Of a stretch of DNA of 64,000 nucleotides, positions 23,392 to 35,756 are shown piece by piece; the stretch's first letter is position 1; each line of letters begins with the position of its first letter. A program made the position numbers and the translations under genes. Below the pieces are notes generated by a model. The model was given only the letters and a program-made list of their open reading frames with translations, made no database searches and was not told the origin of the DNA. Source of the DNA: Eublepharis macularius (taxonomy: Eukaryota > Chordata > Lepidosauria > Squamata > Eublepharidae); the NCBI RefSeq assembly GCF_028583425.1, contig NC_072791.1:195586311-195650310 (forward strand). Reading direction: 5' to 3'.

Positions 23392-25955
23392 TAATTCTGA
23401 TTAACCTATTAGGGGGCTGACCCTCACTAGTTTACATTGAAAGGATGTAGCACAGAATAACCCTGTGTGGATAAGTTTCCAAGCAACTTTCCACTGCACC
23501 AACACCATTCTTGTCCTCTGAAAGAACTGAGCAAGTCCACAGAGTTCTGGAAAATCCCTGATCTTCTAACATATCAACATAATTCCTGAATTATTAAATT
23601 ATAGTTTGAGACGAGCAAACAGCAGCTTTGGTTCCTGTAATGAGTCTATATATTTCTTCAATGCAGTCCTCCCTTCACCAGTTAAAGTGCTTTCCCCCCC
23701 CCCGTCTCTTCTTCCAGCACTCCTTGGGTCTGATAAAGATTCTGAGAAGGACACAGCACAGGCCATGACAATAGACTCTTCTAGGAGCAGTAAGTCAGGA
23801 GGAGAGGAGCAATGGAAAAGGGAGGGAATGGAAATGTACTACAACAAGAACCAGATGAGAAGAAATGAAAAGGGTTTGGGACAAAACATTAGATTGGATC
23901 CCGTGGAACTTTTCTGCTTGCACAAGAGCTCTGCTCATGAGCAAGCAGAAAGATAAGGAAGTCACTGACATTAGTCCTTGCATTAAGTCAACTTGACCGC
24001 ATCCCATCTTGTATTTCCACTTGTGGAAGACGCTGGGCAGACCTTCTTCAATCATATCAAATCACACCTCCACAATGGACTTTAATGGCTGTACGAAATA
24101 GCCTTTTGATTTTTTGCACAAGCAACATCGATCAGAAATGGAACAGCCGGGCTTGATTTTACATACATTACATTCTGAGTTAACCAAAACACAAAATAAA
24201 CCAATACATACGATAAAAAATTGTTAGCTTTATTCTTTTGGCTTGGTAGTAATGTAGTTTATTGTTATTTATGCTAAAATATTCTCCACCATGCAATTGA
24301 TATATATTACTAGTCAACACAGCCAAAGTAAAAGAATAAGTTTATTTCTGTTTCCCCACAATTAGAAACACAAAATACGCTGATGTGGTTAGTTATGAAC
24401 TTACTACTATGTTCTTATGGAAAGAAGAAAAACAATAGCAGCCCATGGTTCCTATGTTATTTTAAGACAGTTCTAATGCAGTACAGATCAAGAATTACTA
24501 TCTGTAAAAAAAATACTGCAAAAGATGAAAAAGTCCTTGAAATATAAGTCCAGAATATCGGATGCAAAAGAACACGAGGAGATCAAAGATCTGTTTTATC
24601 ACTCCCAGAGATAAACCTATCCAGAAGCAAGTGTCATGTGGTCTCCTTCTATCTGAAATTATTTTACATCCAAACTGGTTAAAATCTGATTTTTCCTCTC
24701 TATGGCTGCGATCCTAAGCATGCTTTCCCAAGAGCTAGCACTACTGACTAAAAATTGGACTCACTTCAGAGCAGACCTGCTTAGGCTGTTTCACAGCTGC
24801 AACCTGTCTTTTTTCCCCCGTGTTAAATATTGTATGTGTAAAATATAGCTTCAAATAAATAAATAAATAAGCAAACAATGCAATTATAATTCTGATTACA
24901 TCTGCAAATTGATAATTTTTTTAAGAATTGTGTTTTTATAAAAAGTTATAGCAATTTCATTTTTTAAAAGCAAATGAAGATATTGACAGTAAGACTTCAT
25001 ATGCTACGTATTTTTTAAAAAACCCTGACACGTAAGCAGCATCAAGCTGTTGCTAACTTAAAAATCAATTTCTATTATTTTTGCCAGTGACACACAACTT
25101 CCCATATTAGGCTACTGGAAGGTGTATCTGTACAAGATGAGCTTATGCAGGACTGTATGTATTCTAAACCAGAAATATAGATGCTATACCAATGAAACCC
25201 AAATTCTGTGCCCAGAATAATTATAAAGCATGACTAAGTTTGCATATATTTATTTGACTTTCAAGAATTGCATTTCCAAAGCATTTAGGATTTTTTGCTT
25301 TTTGAAAAAAAAAAAAACCTGGGGTTTGGATCCAACCATTTTTCCCACTGGCTGATGGAGTCACCTCCCAATAGACTATGCTAAGGATCATAGGACCTGT
25401 GCAAACGAAAGCCATATAAGATGGGGGCTTGGAGTTACAGTAAGGAGGACTGGGCAAGATTGAGAAAACATGCTGGCTGGATCCAGCATGTCTTCTACCT
25501 AGGATGGTAGAAGACATGGAGCAGAAGAAAGAGTGAGAATTGGTAGAGAAAGATTACACAAATTGAATCATCATGTGGAAGAGCACCAGGGAGCTATGTA
25601 AGGCACTGAAGCTCCACTCTCTGACTAATGGCTATCCTTGCTAGGCACATAATCCATAACTAAGCCCTCCCGCCAAGACCTGTAAACTAGAAATCTATTT
25701 GTTAAAAAAGGAGGAAGAAAGCTTGGATCCTTAAAACGTCTGGTCCTTATCCTCATAGCAGGTTAGACTATTCCATTACAAACCCAGAGATGCACCAAAT
25801 ACATGCAACTCTTGCTTTATTATTCAGTTTGGAATGTTATAAAATAGAACATTAATATCTGTTGAAAGCTTGCACACTCAAACAGAAGGCTCATGTGTAT
25901 CACAGGAAATATTGTCTGTGCTCGGAGTAAATCTTTTGCACAAACACAAGACTAC
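23392..25955. other. unassigned flank sequence
   Basis: AT-rich, no coding recognised. Confidence 0.4.
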
Positions 25956-26829
25956 GGTCAAATCCACATTACTCATTCTAAGTCGCATGTTCCCCGCATT
26001 CCCCACGCAATCCCGAGTGCCGGTCACATTACCTCATTAAACAGACGCATTTCATTCGCATTTCTCCCGAATATGTGGTCACAGGTTTTCAACGGGAGTT
26101 TCACGGTGGCCGTGAACGGGCCAATGCACAATTTACGTGGTTTTTTTAAAAACCACCCCCCTTCCTGTCTCTCCAGCCGTTCCGAGAGTTCCTATTGGCT
26201 GATTCAACTTGCAAGTGCTCCGTAGTCTGCAAAAGACTGTTTTTGACTTCATAGCACTGGATTTACTGATTATGCTGTTTCTGAATCAAATCGGTAGTTT
26301 GAAAAATCATTTTGGGGTGAATCCATCCTCAGAACGGACTCGCGAAACTTCCTTTTTAACTGTTTTTTATTTTTTTTATTTTATATTATTGTAATATTGA
26401 AATTATGAAATATCGAAATAATGATACTCCAAGGAAGTGAAACTTCAGTAAAATTCAGGCACTGAACTGTCCTGCATAAGAAATGCCCACAAAAGCTTCC
26501 CACATGCTTCCAAATTTCCAAAAAAGAAACGGGAGAGAGCCATCAGTGCTGTCAGTGGGGGAAAGAGAGGCATCATTATCTTCAATGATGTTTCTTTATA
26601 AGGCAAGATCAAAATAACGGAAAAGTGCGTTCAAAAAATAAAAAAAAATGGGCGGGGGAAAAAGGTCCTGCCCAAAAAAGCGGTTTTCGAGCGGCCGTGT
26701 GACCGGAGGAACGCACGAGAAAGATGGATTGGAAGCAGGAATGTGAACGAAGAGGAAAAAATCGCGGATTGGAGGCAAACGGAAGATATCCGATAAACAT
26801 GCGGGTAATGGGTGAATGTGGATTTGACC
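25956..26829. mobile_element. non-autonomous DNA transposon with 3-bp TAC flanks
   Basis: The ends GGTCAAATCCACATT and AATGTGGATTTGACC are inverted and perfect over 15 bp; TAC flanks both (25953-25955, 26830-26832). The interior is about 840 bp with no transposase. PIF/Harbinger elements make 3-bp duplications, but that assignment is a guess. Confidence 0.65.
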
Positions 26830-29190
26830 TACCTTTCAGACCTACATTCAAGTGGCATATAATGTCAACCTGAAAGAGGGAAGGCTATGGACAGATGTTT
26901 CTGAATAAACACTTAAATAGCTACACTGATGGGATACTCATCGATTTACTTTCTTCCAGTATGGTACATGTCAGAAATAGCTAGAACCAACTTTTATCTG
27001 ATGACTCCCTTTTTAAACGGATATATCCTGCAGGGATTTAACATTTGGTAAGAACTAGGGACTAAGAATATTAAAGCAATGTTTGTCATCATACCAAAAT
27101 GAGAGTAATTTTTGCTAAATGAGGTCGGCATTAAGATGTTTACTGGATCCAGTTCAATGGATTCATCGTGGAATGCGCTGGTTACTAAGCATGTGAAAAG
27201 CAGAAAGAAAAACCATCCCCCCGCTGTTCTAAAGTTTTCATATTCATTGCAAATTTTATAGCCGCATCAAGCACTCTCCTGATATAGCATAAATACCTAA
27301 AAATTATGCCACCCTGACTCTGCTCCTCTGTTACTTCTTCATAGTTTTATTTTGCATGCATGAGCTATAAAGTAGAGCATGCCTTCATGCAAATCAGTTA
27401 TCTGTATACAAAAAAAAAGGTATCAGACTAAACTGACTTCGTCCAGAAGTGAGAAATACATTCTAAAATGTAATCAAAATAAGCATTGGACTAATGAATT
27501 ATCTGAATTGAACAGTATTGTTTTAAAAGTAGGTTTCTGGCCATGTTCTGCCATTAACAACTGGTAATTACCAACAGTACCCCAGAAACATTCAAGCTGA
27601 ACAAACAGGGAGAACATGGATGGTGCGTGATACTGTACCATGTTTTATTTAGGGCATGTGTATGTATGTATATTTCAAAATCCATGTGACGTTTGCATTC
27701 TTATATATTATATGTCACATATATCCTAGACCAGATCTTCCTCTTCTGAAGAAAAGCATCATTTCAGAATATACACAATATTTTAAGCCTAAAAAAAAAT
27801 TACAGAGAGGGTTGGGAGGAATGGAGAAAAGCCAGCCATGAGAAACTGTGGCCCTGGTTAAAGATGTCAGAGCTCATCCAACTCCCTTCAAAAAATTTTG
27901 CACAAAGAAGAACCCACCTGATTATGCACCAATCTGGTCAATATAGTGCCACATGGCTTCCTAGCTTCCTAGTTTCACCTGTAAACCTTTGAACAGGTTT
28001 CAGGTAGCGTGGTGTGGGATATGGCTCTGCTTACAAGGTTGTCCCTTCCATTTAAGATGTTGCAGTGGAGTGCATCTTCCTTCTCAGGGACCTAAGTTCT
28101 TCCTCTCCAGCCCAATATACCCAGTAACTGTTTATCAGCTTGGTTTTCCTCAAATCACATGCTGTGGCATCAAATTATCTAGTAACAGATTATGTACAAT
28201 GCTTTCCTCCTATACATTTTCTTTTAGGAGCCCAGCAATTAACCACCAATTTGCTCCCGCATAGCATTTCTCAGTCTGGAACTCTCAGAGGTTCCAAGTG
28301 TGCGCGCCAAGAACTTGCTTGGTTGTTTTAAAAAGAAAAAGTGAAGGTGCTTCTTGTTTGGGGGAGGAGGGTTTAGGGACAAGCTTGGACAAAACACTTA
28401 CTTGTATGTACATCTTATTTGTATATACATCTATCAAAAATGCAGCCTTATTCAAGCTCTAAGCAAAATATGCAAATTCTCCACAAATGTTTTAATATCA
28501 CATTTCTCTGTTATATTTGTCCAAAATGCTAATCTTGATAGAAGTTGGTATACTGACATCACAGCAGCTCCCTCAAAAATTCCTTTCTTTGTCAGTTCCA
28601 TCGACCAGATATCCTTCTTACCCTTAGAACTCACACTCTTTGCAGCAGAGCCAAGATTCTCTCTTACATGGTTTGCACGTTATCATTAAGTACTAAAGGG
28701 AAAGTGAGATGTAAACAAATATCTGAAAAAGAGCGTTTAGCTCTATTGCTCAACATAATCAGAAACAGTGGTCTGGAAACTGAAAAATAACTGCACCCAC
28801 AGACATTTGTCAAACAGGACACATGTAGCTGTTGAAACACACACACTGGATAAATTACTGCAGCATTGGGAGTATTTTGGTTAACATACACACTATCACC
28901 GTACATTTTGACAGTTGGTAACCATTTTGTGCATCCTTCATCCATGCCTGCTGGTAAGAACAACAGTACTGTCCTGATTAGCCCGTTATCCTCTTACCAA
29001 GTCCCCAATAGGATGACAATTGCCTTTTATTAAATGCTGGCCTTAGGTGTATGTATATGATTTTGGATAACTATAGAACCTGTCAGTTTGGCATTAATTT
29101 CCAACAGGATTCCCACTGGCAGTAATATTACCTTACGCTGTAAACAATATCTTTGTTTGGATTGTATGAACTGTTTGTATCTTTTTTGTT
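26830..29190 (-). other. downstream flank and likely 3' UTR
   Basis: Immediately after the stop codon at 29191. The part nearest the gene should be 3' UTR; its end cannot be placed by eye. No repeats recognised. Confidence 0.45.
29021..29032 (-). promoter_or_regulatory. candidate polyadenylation signal of the channel mRNA
   Basis: About 160 nt after the stop codon the minus strand reads ATTTAATAAAAGG, which contains AATAAA. Sodium channel 3' UTRs are often several kilobases long, so this may be one of several signals or not used. No clear GT-rich element was checked beyond it. Confidence 0.25.
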
Positions 29191-30368
29191 TTACTTTTTC
29201 CTGTCTCTTGAAACTTTGTCTTTATCTTCTTTCTCTGGTGTTTCCTGCTCATATTTGTCTGGCTTTGTCACACTGTCATACGAAGGAGGTGAAGTTGTAG
29301 AGGAGCTCCTGTCTGTCTTTTGCAGAGTTGAGTTCAAACTTAATTGATCGATAACCATTCCATTTTTGACAGAAAAGTCATCTCCATCTTTGTCATACAT
29401 GAACGAAACTTGGTTTATTGTTCTCTTCAAACGGTATGATCGAAAAGCTCGCTGAATAACTTTTGCAGACTCCTCCTCAAGTTTCCGTTTCAATGTCGTT
29501 GTGATTGGTTCATAGGAGACTTTAGAAGGATTGGCTGCCATAAACCGATCTTCCATTTGAACACGAAGGGCATCCATTTCATCACTTTCGCCCAAAACAC
29601 GTTTTGTGAAGGCAAACAAGATGTCGAGGCAGTGAATTCTGTCACCATTTACCATGGGAAGATCCATTGCAATAAGCTGAATCTTATTTGGTTTGGGTAT
29701 TAAAAGAGGAGGATCCAGGGAGGCAGCAAAATCAAAGAGATTGCAGTATTCTATAAACTGGGTTGCATCTGGATCAAACTTTTCCCAGACTTCATAGAAC
29801 ATTTCAAAGTCATCTTCCCCTAAAGGTTCAGCACTTTCTTCTGTAGCAACGCCAAAGTTTTCCAGAATAACAGCAATGTACATATTTACCACCACTAGAA
29901 ATGATATGATAATGTAGCTGACAAAAAAGAAAATCCCAATAGAAGGAATGCCGCAGTCTCCTTCAACAAAGCTTCCTGGATTTTGTTTGTGAGGGTCACA
30001 GTCAGGTTCCCCACTGCTAAGAATGGGTTCTAGCAATTCAGCCCAGCCAGCAGAGGTGGTAATTTGAAAGAGGCAGATCATGCTGTTACCAAAGGTTTCA
30101 AAATTGAACATGTCATCAATTCCAACTGCTCTCTTGACATAAGCAAAGTTGGACATCCCAAATATAGCGTAGATGAACATGACGAGGAAAAGCAGGAGAC
30201 CGATGTTAAACAAGGCAGGCAAAGACATCATCAAGGCGAAAAGCAGAGTGCGGATCCCTTTAGCACCCTTGATAAGCCGCAGGATTCGACCTATCCTGGC
30301 AAGTCGGATAACTCGGAACAAGGTGGGGGACACAAAGTATTTCTCGATAATCTCTGCTAGAAACATAC
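29191..30368 (-). CDS. SCN9A: SCN9A-like last coding exon, domain IV S4-S6 and C-terminal tail
   Basis: This is the terminal coding exon, 1,178 nt, with the stop at 29191-29193. The acceptor is ATTTTTTCAG before GTATG, so upstream in-frame residues are intronic. In order it encodes the end of S3 ([17 protein letters not shown]), S4 ([17 protein letters not shown]), S5, the pore loop, S6 ([20 protein letters not shown]) and a cytoplasmic tail of about 225 residues. The tail has an EF-hand-like domain ([20 protein letters not shown]), an IQ motif ([13 protein letters not shown]) that binds calmodulin in the family, and a PPSY motif ([11 protein letters not shown]) of the type bound by NEDD4-family ligases. 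The pore has the selectivity alanine (ITTSAGW), but the two residues after Trp are Ala-Glu (30037-30042), not Asp-Gly. Other departures from the family are ENFG for ENFS, EPLG for EPLS, and EYCNLFDF. The end, TKPDKYEQ to KVSRDRKK, is closest to Nav1.7 from memory. Confidence 0.95.
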
Positions 30369-30456
30369 CTGAAAAAATTGCAAAGTAAAACATTTTATAA
30401 CTAGAATTAAATATTCATAATCATATTTCTTTCCCCTATCCTACAATATAAAAGAG

Positions 30457-30698
30457 CCAGTTTAATGTAGTGGTTAAGTGTGCGGGACTCTAATCTGGAG
30501 AGCTGGGTTCAAGTCCTCACTCCTCCACTTGAAGGCAGCTGGGTGACCTTGGGCTAGTCACAGCTCTCTGGAGCTCTCTCAGCCCCACCCACCTCACAGG
30601 GTGTTTGTTGTGGGGATAATAACATACTTTGTAAACTGCTCTAAGTGGGCATTAAGTTGTCCTGAAGGGCGGTGTATAAATTGAATGTTGTTGTTGTT
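30457..30698 (+). mobile_element. tRNA-type SINE inserted in the Helitron copy
   Basis: A full SINE with a tRNA-like head (AGTGGTTAAGTG as A box, GGTTCAAGTCC as B box), the body GTGACCTTGGGCTAGTCACA and the tail GGGCGGTGTATAAATTGAAT plus GTT repeats. The duplication AAAAGAG flanks it at 30450-30456 and 30699-30705. Confidence 0.85.
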
Positions 30699-30719
30699 AA
30701 AAGAGTAAGCATATTCCAG

Positions 30720-31040
30720 ACAACTCACTTCCTACCCTGGTGCACCACCAGAGGGCATTGCCACAGAGCAGAGCAGGCAACAATGCCCGCCCCCTTCATT
30801 TGGCCAGAATCAGGTATGGAGCAGGAGGCAATGCCCTCCCCCCTTCACCTGGCTGGAATCAGAATCGGAGCATGTGGCAATGACCCCCCCCTTCCACCGG
30901 CTGGGATCATGAGTGGAGTATGAGGCAATGACCACCCCCCGCCTTCACCCGACCAGTATCACATGTGGAGCAGGAGGCAATACCTGCCCCCCCTTCACCC
31001 AGTCGGGATCAGTAACAGAGGAGGAGGCAATGCCTGCCTG
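30720..31040 (+). repeat. minisatellite, about six degenerate units
   Basis: Units such as GGAGCAGGAGGCAATGCC and CACCCAGTCGGGATCAG parallel the array at 9060-9650. Confidence 0.8.
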
Positions 31041-32340
31041 CCCACCCTCCCCTTTCTAGAGCTCATTGCATTTCCCGCACAATGGGCTTTGTTGCTAGTT
31101 ACAGTAATAATTTTGATCAGGGACTGTATTGTGAGGATAAGATAGTGAACAACCCATCCTGTTTTATTAGCTCTTTCGCACTGATTAATAACATAATCAC
31201 AATTTGTTGGATCCAATAGTTCTCTTCTGCTAAGTGAGAAACCTTCTGTTAGAAGAATTATTTTGGGAGAAGATTTCCTGCATAAGAAAAGGAAGTCTTT
31301 CTGTTGGAGGAAAATTTACAAAAGGAGTCTTTCTCCAATGGAAGTTTCCTCACTTAACTGAATGGACCTATTGGATCCAATCCATTATTATTTTATGAAT
31401 CACCTACCTTGAGGAAACAAAGTAACATGACAGGCTAGACTGAGTCTAGAACTATACCCCTGGAACAATTTGTCTAAATATAACATGATTTTAAAACTCT
31501 ATCCCATTTTAATACTGTTGTGTTTGATTGCAAGCCACCTAGAGACATGGTTCCTGTGTCTCCTATTCTCCTTCAGAAATTTGCTGCTACCTAATGTGAA
31601 CCCTGGTATATCAGGGCATATGTAAAAATAAGACAGAAGGAAACTAATTCTATTTATTAAGAGATATTAAGAATAATACGGCAATCCATAAAACACCCTC
31701 ACATCTGGCTTAGAAGTATATGGCTTGCTATGACTGGAAATCATAACCAACGCGTTTTTTTTTTAAAAAAAGAATTTATTGGTTGTTAAGCCTATATACT
31801 TTTATCAGGAGATAAATGGATATGAAAACTGTGGTTACAAGTAAAACACAAAATCATCTCTCCCTTGGCCCACCCTAGGTTCATGATTTTTAGCTGGCTG
31901 GCCAAGTTGCATTTTATCTTCCATCTCACAGACATCAGAAGTCCACAAGAGACATTTTGGGGTCTGCTAAGTACTGATAGCCCCTGCAAAGGCAAGCTTA
32001 ACCAGACCCTGCCACTGCTTTAGTGAGTGGCTACATTCAGAAGCCACAACAAACCTCAGTTCGTGATAGGCAGCCGCCCTAAGTCCGTTCACGGGGAGAG
32101 CGGGGTATAAATTTGATAAAATAAATAAATAAATAACTTGTTTGCTGTGCTTGTGTGTGCTCCTTCCCTTCTTACCCTTCCCTCCTTATCTCGAGGCACA
32201 ACCAGCAGATATGGTATCCCCGGGGTCAACCCAGGGATGCCAGAGCTATTCTACAGCAGGCATTCTCTTGCTTTAAAAATGCTGCAGTGCCCCAATCCTG
32301 CTTGGGACTGCAATGTGGTGGTGGGCTTCTCTCTCCTCAC

Positions 32341-32514
32341 CAGGGCTTTTTTTCAGCAGGAACGCGGTGGAACAGAGTTCCGGAACCTCTTGAAAATGGT
32401 CACATAGCTGGTGCCCCCCCCCCTGATCTCCAGACAGAGGGGAGTTTAGATTGCCCTCTGCGCCGCTCCAACCCACTGAGTTCCACCACCTCTTTTCCCA
32501 GAAAAAAAGCCCTG
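32341..32514. mobile_element. hAT-like MITE, second copy, perfect 8-bp duplication
   Basis: Ends CAGGGCTTTTTTTC and GAAAAAAAGCCCTG. The duplication CTCCTCAC flanks it exactly at 32333-32340 and 32515-32522. One internal arm is deleted relative to 11731-11985. It lies in the last intron of the channel gene. Confidence 0.85.
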
Positions 32515-33659
32515 CTCCTCACCATGCTGTTTTCCAAGAACCCAAATGCCCCAGGAGATTGTGCACTTGAAAAATGTCACTGAAAGTAGATACAGGAGCC
32601 AATTCTCCTCCCTGTTCCACATGCCCATTAAAATAATTGTACTGTAGATGATGGTTCATGGTATTTCAGTTATCCTATGTACAAAACTTGCCACAATCCT
32701 TCTTAACTTCCAGTGAAATCAGACTCTTATGTAATTAAGTTTTCTGCCTGTAAATAACATCTCACAGTCTGATACATGCCTCCTCCTCACCCCTTGCTTT
32801 TCCCCTTTGTAAACTCCACTTCCCCTCTGTAAACTCCACTTCTCCCCTAACCAAATGGGATGCCTGAGTTTGACCTTCTTTGAATTCCCTGCGATTTACC
32901 AAAATGTGCTCAGTTCCACAATGATGTGTTCCTTGTCCAGCTCAATGTTCCTACTATGTATCTTAGGTTCTAGTCTACTTGTTAAATTAAGTCCTGCTAC
33001 ATGTCCCTTGTTTATATTAACTGGAAAGGAAAATGACCCTGATTGTAAGATGCCCCTGTTAAAAAATGTGCACATTTTAAAAAGTTATTATTGGACATAA
33101 CCCTCTCTTTTTCTGTTCAGATTCCTTATTTGGCTCTCCAGCCAAACCTCCTACACTCAAAACCTGCTGGTTTGAGCAGGGTCCAAGATCCACTTAAATC
33201 CATTAGCCATCTAGCCATCTCAAATTACTTCTCCATGCAGAATATGACAGATAATAGATTTCTCTGTTCTCTTTCTTTTTTAAAATCTCTCTTCCCCTCT
33301 TGAGTTGCCCGCTGCACATGTGGGCCACTGAGACATTTTAGTGTTTGATGCTGTAACATAAGTATTATTCTGATAGCATGTGTGTATTTTTGATTCCTGC
33401 TCAATAAATTGCTCTATTTATATTTCATTCTCCATTGTCATTCCAAGCCTGCTTCTTTGTTGTGATGACCTGTGTGTCACATCTCTTTTTCCCTCTCTCT
33501 TATGCTAGATATTAGAACCTAGAACTTCAGCTTCTATAGAACAGGAGTGAGAAGTACTGAAAGAGTTTGGTTTCCATAGAGTACATTTAGACGCAGGTAC
33601 GAAGCAGGTTGCATTTCTGTATGGATGTGTGTCTACTTACATGTCTTCCCAAGCTGTGC

Positions 33660-33955
33660 TGTAGTGCTGCTGAACTCTTTTTGATTTTGCCACTACAGAC
33701 TAACACGGCAAACTCCTTTGAATCTTTACACAAGCAAACTGATCCCCACACCAAAAGGAGCTGTCTGCATCTCCATATCAAAGGAGTTGTTTACATCCCC
33801 CCTCTCCTCCTTCCCCCCTTCCCCCCTCTCCTCCTCTATATTTGGCCAGTTTCCTTCTGCCCTCCATGCATCTGACGAAGAGAACGTGATTCTCGAAAGC
33901 TTATGCTACAATAAAATTGGTTAGTCTTAAAGGTGCTACTGGACTCTTTTTGATC
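33660..33955 (+). repeat. Penelope-like element fragment (ends only)
   Basis: It starts with ACTACAGACTAACACGGCAA and ends with the unit CGAAAGCTTATGCTACAATA through GGTGCTACTGGACTCTTTTT, the same end unit as at 13886-14135. In between lies a C- and T-rich stretch. The 3' unit contains AATAAA. Confidence 0.45.
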
Positions 33956-34371
33956 AAGCACTCAAAGTAACAAGCCAGCCCACAGTCTGACTCAATCTGG
34001 GACTTCTCCAGCAAACTGTATGACAATTTATATAGCTGAAATGCTTGCACTTTGCAATCATACACACTCACCCATCCAGTTCTCCGTCATCAGCTATTTG
34101 CCACATGTTTTTTTGCGGTGTAAGTGCATTCATATACCATGAGGCCTGTGCTTATCTAGCTGAATGAGGTGGTTAGAATGGACTTTAGATTGCAAGTATG
34201 TGTGTATCACAGTTCTTGATTCCTATATATTAGAAGTTCTCTGCAAATCTAAAACCAGCTCAAGAGGCAAAGGCCTGGATTAGAAACCTTCAAGTTTACT
34301 GTAGAGGAGACAGCCCTGACTTTACTTTTTATTACATGCATTTCCCGTGTTGAATCCCAAATATTTCTTAC

Positions 34372-34642
34372 CTACAATGGAGAGGATAACAACCACGACA
34401 TCAAATATATTCCAGCCAATTGTGAAATAGTAATAACGGAGTGCAATCAGTTTCAGGATGAACTCTCCCGTGAAAAGGACAATGAAGATCACATTTATCC
34501 AATACAAAGTGTTTGTCATTTTGGGAGTCTGGTCATTTGTTTCTATCATCATGGTGAACATATTGAGACAGATAAGGATCATGATGGTGATATCAAATGC
34601 TTGCTTGGTGACCAAATCAAAAATGATGCCTTGGAAAGCATT
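34372..34642 (-). CDS. SCN9A: SCN9A-like exon, domain IV S1-S3
   Basis: This 271-nt exon encodes about 90 residues. It starts [20 protein letters not shown] and ends within the [10 protein letters not shown] segment, the Gly codon being split G|GT with the last exon. It carries S1, S2 and S3 of the domain IV voltage sensor, the domain that controls fast inactivation and is the binding area for several gating-modifier toxins. The S1-S2 region reads [15 protein letters not shown]. The YWIN segment is, to my knowledge, characteristic of Nav1.7, since the other neuronal paralogues have SRIN there. AFDI at the start also fits Nav1.7. The acceptor is TTCTTCCCAG and the donor is GTAAGA. This exon is the best evidence for the paralogue. 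Confidence 0.95.
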
Positions 34643-34771
34643 CTGGGAAGAAAAGATTTAAAAAAGAGTATTTTGTTGTTTCCTAGAAATTAAAAATCTT
34701 CCCTTGATAAGCTGCTTTCCCAAGCTTGATGACAGGCTGTTTTAAAAGGGGTTTTTTTTTTATTTAAATTA

Positions 34772-34984
<213 letters not shown>

Positions 34985-35756
34985 TTATACAATTGTTCAC
35001 AGGCATATATAAACTACAAACATAGGATTGTGTCTAACCACTGTTTTCTTCAGATAGAGCAGCACTTCAGCTAATGAAGGAGGGAAACAATTTTCATCAG
35101 TTGCCTCCCCCCCAAGGATGCCAAGCAGGAGTATTTGGGAGTAGGAGCGTTTGTGGGGACAAAGACTGGGGGAAATGACATTATACGATGCTGTAGTAAT
35201 TCCCTCATCTCTATGGTTTTCATCATAGAGATTAGAGGACTTCTTAGAGCTTTGTGCAACACTTTGATTTCATGAACTGGAAGTGACGTCATAGCACAGC
35301 ATCCTGTGTCTCCCCCCCCCCATCTTGGCTCCACCGCTCCATTACGCTAGGGCATGGGCCGTAATGTGGGAGTGGGAAGTTGCCTGCTGCAGACAACTAA
35401 GTGAGTCTATATCCCTTCTTACTGCAACCTACCCCCCCCTTTGCCCTCCACATTGTTTGTGATGCTGAGTATTATTTCAGGGGGCTACACTGGGAAGTGA
35501 GAGATGGGATAGTACCATTCTGTAAGTTTCACCCTGCTTGTGTTGATTGGATAAAACCTATAAAATATTAACCATACATACAGATACCAGGTATCGTGAT
35601 ACTGCTAATAGCTCAGATTTTAAAGCATACCAAACACTTTATATCACAAAATCTCTATCTATTACCACTACTTAATTAAGCTACTTCGGGATATATTTTA
35701 TATGCTTATATTTTAGTTTAATTTATTTATATCAATACTGTATAAATATTCATTGA

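Larger units (their letters stand above)
30439..31098 (+). mobile_element. second copy of the putative Helitron, split by a SINE
   Basis: The left end is A then TCCTACAATATAAAAGAG, the right end GGGCTTTGTTGCTAG then T, matching the A|T insertion preference of Helitrons. The body shares GACAACTCACTTCCTACCCT and the minisatellite with 8910-9708. It lies in the last intron and ends only 70 bp upstream of the acceptor of the final exon. Confidence 0.5.
31100..34371 (-). other. SCN9A: last intron, remaining sequence
   Basis: The intron before the final exon (30369-34371, GTAAGA donor, TTTCAG acceptor). Besides listed elements it has a LINE tail near 32085-32137 (GGGGTATAAATTTGATAAAA). A stretch at 32640-33480 ends TCAATAAATTGCTC and could be an LTR. 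Confidence 0.6.

Noticed and set aside
32640-33480. A possible second LTR ending TCAATAAATTGCTC
   Set aside because: Convincing TG...CA ends and a target duplication could not be found.
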